The notes beneath the pieces were generated by a model that searched no databases, had not been told where the DNA came from, and was given only the letters and a program-made list of their open reading frames with translations. A stretch of 62,261 nucleotides of DNA from an uncultured Eggerthella sp. (GTDB taxonomy: Bacteria; Actinomycetota; Coriobacteriia; Coriobacteriales; Eggerthellaceae). How positions within the stretch are numbered: the first letter of the stretch is position 1; each line of letters starts with the position of its first letter. The stretch lies in NCBI GenBank assembly GCA_902464295.1, contig CABQIW010000004.1, positions 1-62,261 of the forward strand, read 5' to 3'. Shown here piece by piece: positions 44,837-52,767 of this stretch. Both the position numbers and the translations under genes were made by a program.

Positions 44837-46777
44837 ATGGGTCTTACACGCAAGCAGATTTCAACAGTAGCCGTCTTGCTCATCGGTACCTTCGTGGTCG
44901 TGCTCAATCAAACGCTGCTCTCGCCAGCGCTTGCTTCTATCATGCGCGATCTTTCTATCGATGCGCCAACCGTACAGTGGGTCATGTCCATTTACTCGCT
45001 CGTTGAAGCAGTGGTCATTCCGCTCTCGGCGTTTCTGATCGGTCGCTTTAGTACGCGTCAGCTCTTCATCACGGGTCTGATCATCTTCACGGCTGGCAGT
45101 TTGCTCTGCGCATTTTCACCCGGGTTCATCTTCCTGCTGCTCGGCCGCGTGTGCCAGGCTATCGCGGCGGGTGTCTTCATGCCCATGATCTTCACGGTGC
45201 TTCTGCTCATCTTCCCGCGCGAGAAGCGCGGAAGCGCGATGGGCTTGGTCTCGCTCGTGATCGGTTTCGCGCCGGCAGTCGGCCCGACGCTCTCTGGCGT
45301 GCTCGTGGACAGCATCGGCTGGAGGATGCTCTTCGTGGTCATCACGGTGGTAGGTGTTCTCTTGGTTCTTTCAGCGGTGAAATTCCTCGAGAACTATGGC
45401 GATTTCGAGCGCACGTCTTTCGACAAGCTGTCGGTCTTGCTTTCCACGGTCGGTTTGGTGTGCCTGCTCTACGGGCTCTCCACCTTCTCTTCGACTACGA
45501 ATCCCGCTATGACTGCAGGCTTTATCGTGGTTGGCCTGGTGGTCATTGCCATCTTTGTGCGTAGACAGCTTAAGCTTGAGAATCCGCTGCTCAAGGTAAC
45601 GGTCTTGAAGACGCGCAATTACCGCATCGCTATCATCGTTGCCATCATTAACTTCGGTGTGTTGATCGGCCTTGGCACTATCCTGCCGCTCTATCTACAG
45701 ACTCTGCGTGGTTTCTCGGCACTCGAGACAGGTCTCACGCTTCTGCCCGGTGCGTTGATTGGCGCCTTCGTTGGCTATTTCGCAGGCCGCCTGTTCGACC
45801 GTTGGGGTGTGCGCAAGTGCGTGGTGCCAGGCGTTACCATCTTCTTCGTGGGTACGCTCGGCTTCCTGCTCTTCGATATGAACACCGATCTGCTGGTTAT
45901 CTGTGCCATCTACACAGTGGTTGCGCTGGGCATCCAGTTCCTCACCACGCCGATGAACACATGGGGCATCAATTCGCTCGACAACAGCGTCATCCAGCAT
46001 GCCAACGCAGTAACGAACACCCTGAACCAGGTCTCGGCTGCGTTCATGACGGCGCTCATCGTGTCCATCTCGGCGCTCGGTTCGACCATCGCACCGAATG
46101 CTGATCCCACCATGCAGCTCTATGAGGGCGATCATCTGGCGTTCGTGGCAACGGCTGTTCTGGCAGCTATCGCGTTTATTGTCGTCATGTTCTTCGTGCG
46201 CGACAAGCGCAAGCGCGATACGCACATTGCACCTATGTCCATGCAGCAGTTCAGCCCGAGCGATAATACCGATGAGATCCCGGTCTCTCGCGCGATGAAC
46301 CCAGAGCCGTACTTTGTTACGAACACTGCCTCCATTCGCGAGGTTGCTCAGATCATGGTCGACAACAAAGCGAGCGGCGTTCCAATTGTGGATCATAACA
46401 AGATGGTGGTCGGGTTCATCTCCGATGGTGACATTATGAAATACATCGGTCGCAACGATGGCATCCTCGACTCGACCTACATGCTCTATCAGGTTCCCGA
46501 TCCGCAAACGTTCCCGCAGCGCATCAGCAAGCTCATCGACATGAATGTCATGCAGATCGCCACCAAGAACGTGATCGCGGTGAAGAGCGATTCCTCGCTT
46601 GAAGATGCATGTCGTCTGCTCTCCGAAAAGCGCATCAAGAAAGTGCCGGTAGTCGAGGAGGGCGAGCTGGTCGGTTCGCTTTCTCGCGCGGATGTCATTC
46701 GCGGTACCATGGCCAATATCGTCACCATCAAAGCGATGGCCGAAAAGGACGATGCGAAGAAGCCGCAGCTTGCGTAA
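44837..46777 (+). CDS. DHA2-type MFS efflux transporter fused to a CBS pair
   Basis: A 646-aa protein. About 460 residues form a 14-helix DHA2-type drug:proton antiporter (VVLNQTLLSPALASIM in helix 1, GRFSTRQLF loop A, FAPAVGPTLSGVLVD motif C). After FFVRDKRKRDT comes a soluble tail with two CBS motifs: residues about 482-538 (VPIVDHNKMVVGFISDGDIM) and 570-625 (KKVPVVEEGELVGSLSRADVI), separated by about 30 residues. CBS pairs usually bind adenosine nucleotides, so transport may be gated by energy or second-messenger state. AAAGGA precedes the ATG. A paralogue with the same architecture lies at 52768-54693. Substrate unknown. Confidence 0.88.
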   Translation: MGLTRKQISTVAVLLIGTFVVVLNQTLLSPALASIMRDLSIDAPTVQWVMSIYSLVEAVVIPLSAFLIGRFSTRQLFITGLIIFTAGSLLCAFSPGFIFLLLGRVCQAIAAGVFMPMIFTVLLLIFPREKRGSAMGLVSLVIGFAPAVGPTLSGVLVDSIGWRMLFVVITVVGVLLVLSAVKFLENYGDFERTSFDKLSVLLSTVGLVCLLYGLSTFSSTTNPAMTAGFIVVGLVVIAIFVRRQLKLENPLLKVTVLKTRNYRIAIIVAIINFGVLIGLGTILPLYLQTLRGFSALETGLTLLPGALIGAFVGYFAGRLFDRWGVRKCVVPGVTIFFVGTLGFLLFDMNTDLLVICAIYTVVALGIQFLTTPMNTWGINSLDNSVIQHANAVTNTLNQVSAAFMTALIVSISALGSTIAPNADPTMQLYEGDHLAFVATAVLAAIAFIVVMFFVRDKRKRDTHIAPMSMQQFSPSDNTDEIPVSRAMNPEPYFVTNTASIREVAQIMVDNKASGVPIVDHNKMVVGFISDGDIMKYIGRNDGILDSTYMLYQVPDPQTFPQRISKLIDMNVMQIATKNVIAVKSDSSLEDACRLLSEKRIKKVPVVEEGELVGSLSRADVIRGTMANIVTIKAMAEKDDAKKPQLA

Positions 46778-46892
46778 TACCGGCTTGTGGTCGACCTCCG
46801 CTTTTATTATCGAGATTCTGCGAGATTATTCACTAGTATAGATATGACCTATAGTATTGAATCGATCTTGCACGCTGAAGAGAGGAGGTGCC

Positions 46893-48227
46893 ATGATCAT
46901 GCCAGAACTTACGGAGCAAGCCAGCTCTGAAGAGTCCTTGCCTGAAACAGGTATGATCGGCGCTTCCGATCTTTTTCCGGTGAGCACTACCGCCAACGAA
47001 GAATCGGATCGTCCGCTCGTTATTGCGCTCTATTCTTCGGTTGGTTCAGGGCATCGTAGCGCGGCAGCTTCTACTGCTGAAGCGTTTGCGCGCTTACGCG
47101 GCAACCATCCGCTCGTTCCTGAAGACGCCGATATCGAACTGCTCGACATCCTCGACTTCGGGTATATGAAGTTCGATGGCGAGAAGACGACCACGCTCTT
47201 CACGGGTCCGACGCGCTATATCTACGACATAACTTGGCATTACGTTCTGACCGGGCGCCTTCTGTGGGGCGGCGGCAGCATTTGGTCCTATTTCATGTAT
47301 TCTGCCTTCACCCGCTATGTCGCGAAGCGCAAACCGATCGCTATCGTGAGCACGCACATCGTTGCGGCAAATGCGGCAGTGGCCGCGCGCATGATCACCA
47401 AGCTCGACTTCCCCGTGGTTTGCGTGCCGACCGACTATGGCGTGGAGGGGTTGTGGCCGCATCGCTTCAGCGATCTGTTCTGCGTTGCCGATGAGCTTAT
47501 GAAAGAAGAGCTCTATCCGCGCAAGGTGAAGCCGGAGGATATCAAGGTCACGGGCATTCCTGTTAAGCCAAGCTTCAATCAAGAGTATGATCGCACTGCT
47601 GTCCTTGAAAAATATGGGCTACCTGTGGATAAGAAGATCGTGCTCGTTATCGCGGGCGCGCGTTTGCGCCAGCCCTATGTGCTCTTTCGCGAGCTCATGG
47701 ATGAGATCATCGAAGACCTTGCTGCGTTCGATGATATGCATTTCGTTTTCTTGACCGGAAGCGACGAAGAATATGCTGATCAAGTGCGCAAACACTGCAC
47801 TGATTGCGGCGTTCCGAATGTTTCTGTCTATAACTATGTTGAGAAGATCGCCGAACTGATGAATGCAGCCGACTTGGCTATTGCTAAATCGGGTGGTTTG
47901 GCGGTTACCGAATGCCTCTGTTCGCGTTTGCCGCTCATTATCGTGGGGCGTTCGTTCGGTCAGGAAGACGCGAACACCACTACCGTTACCCGTGCGGGAG
48001 CGGCTTATCAAGTACTTACTTCACCTGAGCTGCTGGAGAAGTTGCGCGAGATCCAGAAAGATCCTGCGATGCTCGACCGCATGATAGAGGGCGGGGCAGA
48101 GCTGCGCAAGCCCGATTCAGCGCGCAATGTTGCGCTGGCCACGCTCGAGAAGGTGGGCAATACCGCTCCTATCAAAAACCGCTTCTTCTGGCTCTACTGG
48201 GGCAAGAAACCCCTGCGCACGCGTTAA
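46893..48227 (+). CDS. MGDG synthase/UgtP-like glycolipid glycosyltransferase
   Basis: A protein of 444 aa with an N-terminal MGDG-synthase domain (LYSSVGSGHRSAA, then STHIVAANAAVA and PTDYGVEGLW) and a C-terminal GT28 half (VIAGARLRQP, AIAKSGGLAVTECLCSRLPLII), the family plan of processive diacylglycerol glycosyltransferases that make membrane glycolipids and the lipoteichoic-acid anchor. The ATG at 46893 follows GAGGAGG; the TTG at 46857 lacks one. An initial acidic extension of about 40 residues precedes the domain. Sugar and processivity are unknown. The second palindromic repeat lies 20 bp after the stop. Confidence 0.88.
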   Translation: MIMPELTEQASSEESLPETGMIGASDLFPVSTTANEESDRPLVIALYSSVGSGHRSAAASTAEAFARLRGNHPLVPEDADIELLDILDFGYMKFDGEKTTTLFTGPTRYIYDITWHYVLTGRLLWGGGSIWSYFMYSAFTRYVAKRKPIAIVSTHIVAANAAVAARMITKLDFPVVCVPTDYGVEGLWPHRFSDLFCVADELMKEELYPRKVKPEDIKVTGIPVKPSFNQEYDRTAVLEKYGLPVDKKIVLVIAGARLRQPYVLFRELMDEIIEDLAAFDDMHFVFLTGSDEEYADQVRKHCTDCGVPNVSVYNYVEKIAELMNAADLAIAKSGGLAVTECLCSRLPLIIVGRSFGQEDANTTTVTRAGAAYQVLTSPELLEKLREIQKDPAMLDRMIEGGAELRKPDSARNVALATLEKVGNTAPIKNRFFWLYWGKKPLRTR

Positions 48228-48246
48228 GAGGCAGGGCGTTTCGTGT

Positions 48247-48310
48247 TGTGTTAGGGGTCGTGTAATTTGACACCTTGAAAAAGGTGTCAAATTACACGAC
48301 CCCTAACACA
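48247..48310. repeat. 64-nt perfect palindrome (REP-like hairpin), copy 2
   Basis: Perfect 30-nt arms (48247-48276 and 48281-48310) with the loop GAAA. It matches copy 1 at 1-64 in arm length, loop length and the position of GGGG followed one base later by CGT, but other bases differ. It can end transcription of the glycosyltransferase. It borders a stray coding-like segment that runs into pyrE. Confidence 0.88.
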
Positions 48311-48488
48311 GACAATTTGTTGTCTAGTGCTGACCTGTCTTGTCGGCGGCATCATCATCCTTGTTACGGCGCTTATCGTTTGGAAGCTCATCCCGGCTGA
48401 TCTCAAGGTGACCGAAGATTCCTCAGAAGATGCTGGTAAGATGGAAACATCGATTCAACCAACGAAGAAGCATGTGGAGGGAGCTTTG
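48311..48488 (+). pseudogene. Probable membrane-gene remnant in frame with pyrE
   Basis: From within the right hairpin arm (a TGA at 48276 is the last stop) to 48488 the pyrE frame stays open and reads like protein: a hydrophobic helix VGGIIILVTALIVWKLIPAD, then an acidic and polar stretch (DSSEDAGKM). No ribosome binding site precedes the GTG at 48327. It may be a truncated 3' end of a lost membrane-protein gene, cut by the repeat and abutting pyrE, or a leader without function. Less likely it is a genuine membrane-anchor extension of PyrE. Confidence 0.45.
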
Positions 48489-49169
48489 ATGGAAGCCTAC
48501 AAAGAAGAGTTCATTGAGTTCATGGTCGAGAGTGATGTGCTCAAGTTCGGCGAATTCACGCTGAAGAGCGGAAGGCAGTCTCCCTTCTTCATGAATGCGG
48601 GCGCCTACGTTACGGGCGATCAGTTGCATCGTTTGGGCATCTACTATGCGCAGGCCATCGAACAGAACTTCGGACTCGATTTCGATGTGGTGTTCGGACC
48701 GGCGTACAAGGGCATCCCGCTTTCGGTGGTCACCGCTATGGCGCTGAACGAGCTGTACGGCAAAGAAGTGCGCTATTGCTCGAACCGCAAAGAGATGAAG
48801 GACCATGGCGACACGGGCATCCTGCTCGGCAGCGATCTGCATGATGGCGATCGCGTGCTCATGGTGGAGGACGTGACCACTTCGGGCAAATCGATCGAGG
48901 AGACCTATCCCATCATCAAGGCGCAGGCCGATGTGGAAGTGGTGGGCCTCATGGTCTCGCTCAACCGCCAGGAAGTAGGCAAAGAAGGCAAGAAATGCGC
49001 GCTCGATGAGGTTTCGGAGCGCTATGGATTCCCCACGGCTGCCATCGTAACCATGGAAGAAGTGACCGAATGCCTGTACAACAAGGAAGTGCAGGGCAAG
49101 ATCATCATCGACGATGCGCTTAAGGCCGCGATCGATTCCTACTACGCCCAATATGGTGCAAAAGCCTAA
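48489..49169 (+). CDS. pyrE: Orotate phosphoribosyltransferase
   Basis: PyrE of 226 aa joins orotate and PRPP to give OMP in pyrimidine synthesis. FTLKSGRQSPFFMNAG is the N-terminal signature, VFGPAYKGIPLS binds the substrate and VLMVEDVTTSGKSIEET is the PRPP motif. GGAGGGA lies before ATG 48489, the natural family start; the same frame extends upstream to 48327 through a membrane-helix remnant. The typical neighbours pyrF and pyrD are not in the window. A two-sided hairpin follows the stop. Confidence 0.93.
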   Translation: MEAYKEEFIEFMVESDVLKFGEFTLKSGRQSPFFMNAGAYVTGDQLHRLGIYYAQAIEQNFGLDFDVVFGPAYKGIPLSVVTAMALNELYGKEVRYCSNRKEMKDHGDTGILLGSDLHDGDRVLMVEDVTTSGKSIEETYPIIKAQADVEVVGLMVSLNRQEVGKEGKKCALDEVSERYGFPTAAIVTMEEVTECLYNKEVQGKIIIDDALKAAIDSYYAQYGAKA

Positions 49170-49201
49170 AAGGTGACGAACGACTGGCTGTTTGTCACCT
49201 T
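49170..49201. terminator. Bidirectional hairpin between pyrE and the convergent gene
   Basis: AAGGTGACGAAC (49170-49181) pairs with GTTTGTCACCTT (49190-49201), one G-T pair, loop of 8 nt. It overlaps the stop codon of the opposing gene and has only short A/T flanks. Confidence 0.65.
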
Positions 49202-49922
49202 AATCAGGGCGGCCGATGCCACCCATGTTCTCGAAGCGCGCTTGCAGTACTTCGTTGGGGTAATAGGTGTCGAAGGCAGTTTCGATAGGGGTGGTGGCCT
49301 CCACTCCGTGGCAACGCGCATCGGCGCGCAGCATCACGGCAACGGTCATAACGATATCGACCATAAGGAAGGCGAAGAGCGCCCAAGTCACGATGCGGTA
49401 GGCGAGGCCTTCCGTATTCACCTTTGCGAAGATCTTCTTAACAAAGGGGTAGCCTAAGCGCACCCACACAAGTCCAAGTACTCCCCAAATGACCATGTGG
49501 AAGATATCGGTACGTCCGTTGAAGTTGCCAGGCGCCTCAAGGTAGCTCCAGGCAACGATGCCCCAAAACTCTTCCATTGCCCAACTTGCCAAATACTCCA
49601 CGGCGCCACCCACCACAGCAGCAATGCAGAAGATACTGAAGTTCGAATGGAACTTGGCACCATCGAGCCTGAGTGCGAAGACGGTAAGAAGGAACGCCCC
49701 TGTTCCGTAGATTGGGGAGAACGGCCCCCACAAAAGCCCTGCCCGGCTTTCGATATCGCCGCCAAAGGCGATGTAGTGCTGTAGGGTCTCGCCTGCAAGC
49801 CCAAGCAAAGACATTGCGGCAAACACCCAGGTGAGCATCAGCAATTTCGATGTGAAGGTTTGTGGCTTCTCAGACGCTTCAGCGATCGTGCTCGTCTTGG
49901 TCGATGCTTCCGTCGCGTTCAT
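49200..49922 (-). CDS. Putative ABC-transporter type IV membrane protein (CmpB-like)
   Basis: A 240-aa protein with about six helices. The segment GLAGETLQHYIAFGG followed by GLLWGPFSPIYGTGA and VEYLASWAMEEFWG is the signature of the putative ABC type IV family (PF06541-like), otherwise of unknown function. ATG 49922 has GGAG eight bases upstream; it starts just after the stop of the preceding minus-strand gene (49928), so the two are co-transcribed. No ATPase partner is adjacent, and whether it transports anything is not established. Confidence 0.8.
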   Translation of the reverse strand: MNATEASTKTSTIAEASEKPQTFTSKLLMLTWVFAAMSLLGLAGETLQHYIAFGGDIESRAGLLWGPFSPIYGTGAFLLTVFALRLDGAKFHSNFSIFCIAAVVGGAVEYLASWAMEEFWGIVAWSYLEAPGNFNGRTDIFHMVIWGVLGLVWVRLGYPFVKKIFAKVNTEGLAYRIVTWALFAFLMVDIVMTVAVMLRADARCHGVEATTPIETAFDTYYPNEVLQARFENMGGIGRPD

Positions 49923-49927
49923 CAGCG

Positions 49928-51250
49928 TCACTCCGCAATGGCATATTGGCGAGGGGCCTTCGCGATGAGCAGCGTATCCGATGCGTAAACGACCGCTGTA
50001 TCGCTCTGAGAGGCACCAGACTTCACTACCGCTGTGGTCGATCCTTCGTTTGGAGAATCGACCACCAGTTCGACGCTCGTATCGCCTTCGCCTTCAGCAG
50101 GTGCTTCGACCACTTCGACATTGTCCCAGGTAGCACTCGACGCATCGAGAGAATGGCGCGCCTTCAGAAGAGAAGCGAACAACGCCGAGAGATTCGCTTC
50201 AGCCGTAGGGGAGTCGGGCCTGCTCGTGAAAGCGACCACCAGATAGGTGTTATCGCCATCAACCACGATACCCGCATCGTTAACGGCATCTTCTCGGCCG
50301 CTATCTGAAACACACCAGCCTGCTTTGTTATACACGGTCGCGTTATCCATTCCGGCTTCAATGGCACCGTTGCGCAAGAAAGAGGTCTCAGTGCGTTCGA
50401 ATAGTCCTTTGAGCCAGGTGGCGGTGTCGCTGCCAGAGTTCAGGTAATTCCAGGTGTGCGTCCAGAGCGTTGCGGAATCGCGTACGGAATAGGAAGGAAA
50501 GGTGGCCATGTAGTTAGCGGGGTCGATCCCCATCTCGGAAAGCCAATTATTATGGTTCGAGCCGTCGTAGCTGTGTTTGAGCGAACGATAGGAATTATTG
50601 TCCGACCATACGATCGCATCTTCGATGCGGTTGCTCACAGCAGATTTGTTGAGCGTTCCGCCGTCGATATATTCTTCGCAGAGGAACACGCTTATGGGTG
50701 CTTTGTAGGTGCTTGCCCCATAGATGCGTGTGTCGATGTTGTAGCAGAACCCGCTACCCGTGTTCAGATTCATGATCAAAAAGCCCACGTCTTCGTTGTC
50801 GGCTTCGAGCCATGAAAGGTCTTCAGTGATGGAGCGATTCTCGTCTTCCGAAAGGCTGGCATACATTTGGTTGCCGCTTTCGACGAGTGAAAACGAGGTG
50901 ATGGTATCAGGTTGGACCGCAATGTGCCTATAGTCGGTCTCGTCAGGCGTGTAGGTGACCTCGGGCGGCTGCTCTTCTGCGGGCTCTTCGGAATCAGGCG
51001 CGAACGTGCACGTGTGCCCGGTGAAGATGAGCGCTATGAGCACGATCAAGATCGCGACCACTACCGCCAACAAGATGAACTGAACCCGTGGTGGCAGGTT
51101 CAGGCGAATCCAGGTGATGAGGCTGCTCAGAGAGCGCAAAAGCAGAGCACCGAGCCAAAGCAAGAATCGTCCAAGAGCCTTCAGGGCGATCCAAAGATAA
51201 TGGCCGACGAAGCGCACAGCAGCCACCAGCTTTTCAAAAAATGTCGACAT
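49928..51250 (-). CDS. Membrane-anchored class A beta-lactamase-fold serine hydrolase
   Basis: A 440-aa protein. An amphipathic N-terminus is followed by a transmembrane helix at about residues 56-76 (LLAVVVAILIVLIALIFTG) and a polar linker; the extracytoplasmic domain has the serine-hydrolase triad STYK (SxxK, in GASTYKAPIS), SDN (WSDNNSY) and KAG in YNKAGW (the KTG position). The order and spacing fit class A beta-lactamase or D,D-peptidase relatives. The KTG Thr is Ala here, so beta-lactam hydrolysis is not assured; a role in cell-wall remodelling is as likely. The C-terminal 60 residues are Ser/Glu/Val-rich. Confidence 0.8.
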   Translation of the reverse strand: MSTFFEKLVAAVRFVGHYLWIALKALGRFLLWLGALLLRSLSSLITWIRLNLPPRVQFILLAVVVAILIVLIALIFTGHTCTFAPDSEEPAEEQPPEVTYTPDETDYRHIAVQPDTITSFSLVESGNQMYASLSEDENRSITEDLSWLEADNEDVGFLIMNLNTGSGFCYNIDTRIYGASTYKAPISVFLCEEYIDGGTLNKSAVSNRIEDAIVWSDNNSYRSLKHSYDGSNHNNWLSEMGIDPANYMATFPSYSVRDSATLWTHTWNYLNSGSDTATWLKGLFERTETSFLRNGAIEAGMDNATVYNKAGWCVSDSGREDAVNDAGIVVDGDNTYLVVAFTSRPDSPTAEANLSALFASLLKARHSLDASSATWDNVEVVEAPAEGEGDTSVELVVDSPNEGSTTAVVKSGASQSDTAVVYASDTLLIAKAPRQYAIAE

Positions 51251-51438
51251 ATCGTAGATTTTACTAATACCAAGACAAAACGGAGAAATGAAAAGATCGA
51301 AGCTCTAAAATAAACAGACAAGAGGTGCATGCTTTTCGATCATTAGTTACGTTTTGATGTATATTCGATGGTTAAGCATAACAGCACAGACGATTAAGGG
51401 AAAATCAGAGAGAGCCTATTAAGGAGTAGTAAGCCTCA

Positions 51439-52761
51439 ATGGTGTTTGTTGTCAGTATACTTTTGGTCGCATTCTTCCTATTGATGAATGCGTTCTTCGT
51501 TGTTGCTGAATTTTCACTCGTGCGCGTCAGGAAATCGCAGATCGATATTCTCCTTGAAGAAGGTGCGCGTGGTGCGAAACGAGCAAAAGAGATTTCCGAA
51601 AACGTAAACGCTTATCTTTCTGCCTGCCAGCTGGGCATCACGCTTGCTTCGCTGGCTATTGGCTGGTTGGGTGAGCCAGCTGTTTCGAGCGTGATCCACG
51701 AGCCGCTCGCGGCACTGGGGTTGCCTGATGCAGCGGTTTCCGCGATCGCTGTTGCCATCGGCTTCATCATCATCACGGCGCTGCACGTTATCCTTGGTGA
51801 ACTGGTGCCGAAATCCATGGCCATCTTGAATACCGAACGCTATGCGCTCTTCTCGGCCACGCCGCTCTACTGGTTCTATCGCATCACGTACCCCATCATG
51901 TGGCTCTTCAACTCCACCACCAATGGCATCATGCGCTTGACCGGCCATGATACCGCCAGCGAGCATCAGGCCTACACCGAAGAAGAGATCAAGATCCTGC
52001 TCGAGGAAAGCGCAGAGAGCGGCGAGCTCGCTACCGATCAGTTCGAGATCCTCGATAACGTGTTCGATCTTGATGACAAGGATGCGAAAGCCATCATGAC
52101 TCCGCGTACCGATATGATCGCGATCGACATCGACGATGACTTAGAAGAGATCCTCGAGATCATGGGTGCGAACAAATTCACGCGTTATCCGGTCTATAAG
52201 GACAACACCGATAACATCATCGGCTTCATACACATCAAGGATGCGTATCGCTTGCCGCCTGATTCGACCAAGGACGACCTGGTCATTCGCGATATCAATC
52301 CGGTTCCTGAAAGCCTGGCGCTCGACAAGCTCATGCAGATGATGCAGGATAAGCACACCAAGATCGCCGTAGTGGTCGATGAACATGGCGGCACGTCGGG
52401 CATCGTTACGATGAGCGACGTGATCGGTCAGATCATCGGAAGCGTTGAAGACGAATATCTCCACGACGATCAGGACGAGATTCTCAAGGTGGGCGAGAAC
52501 AGCTATCTGGTCGATGGTTCGCTCCCGGTCGATCAGTTCGTCGAATTCCTCGGCTTCGAGCCCGTGCCTATCTACGACTATGAGACCGTTGGAGGACTCA
52601 TGCTCGACTTGATCGACAAGATCCCTGCTGAAGGCGATTCGATCGAGATCCATCACGATAAACGTACGATCACCTTTACGGCTAAGGCCATGGATGCGCT
52701 GCGCATCGATAAGATCGGTGTCGAATTCAAACTAGATTCCGAAGAAGAACCAACGGAGTAA
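51439..52761 (+). CDS. CNNM/CorC (HlyC) family membrane protein with CBS pair
   Basis: A 440-aa protein with an N-terminal CNNM (DUF21) domain of three or four helices (FFLLMNAFFVVAEFSLVRVRKSQI, YLSACQLGITLASLAIGWLGEP), a CBS pair (IMTPRTDMIAID to about residue 340) and a C-terminal CorC_HlyC domain (YLVDGSLPVDQF to EFKLDSEEE). Family members take part in magnesium or cobalt homeostasis; the hemolysin label is historical. AAGGAG lies rather far (12 nt) from the ATG. Seven bases separate it from the MFS-CBS gene, so they share a transcript. Confidence 0.9.
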   Translation: MVFVVSILLVAFFLLMNAFFVVAEFSLVRVRKSQIDILLEEGARGAKRAKEISENVNAYLSACQLGITLASLAIGWLGEPAVSSVIHEPLAALGLPDAAVSAIAVAIGFIIITALHVILGELVPKSMAILNTERYALFSATPLYWFYRITYPIMWLFNSTTNGIMRLTGHDTASEHQAYTEEEIKILLEESAESGELATDQFEILDNVFDLDDKDAKAIMTPRTDMIAIDIDDDLEEILEIMGANKFTRYPVYKDNTDNIIGFIHIKDAYRLPPDSTKDDLVIRDINPVPESLALDKLMQMMQDKHTKIAVVVDEHGGTSGIVTMSDVIGQIIGSVEDEYLHDDQDEILKVGENSYLVDGSLPVDQFVEFLGFEPVPIYDYETVGGLMLDLIDKIPAEGDSIEIHHDKRTITFTAKAMDALRIDKIGVEFKLDSEEEPTE

Positions 52762-52767
52762 CCCCTC

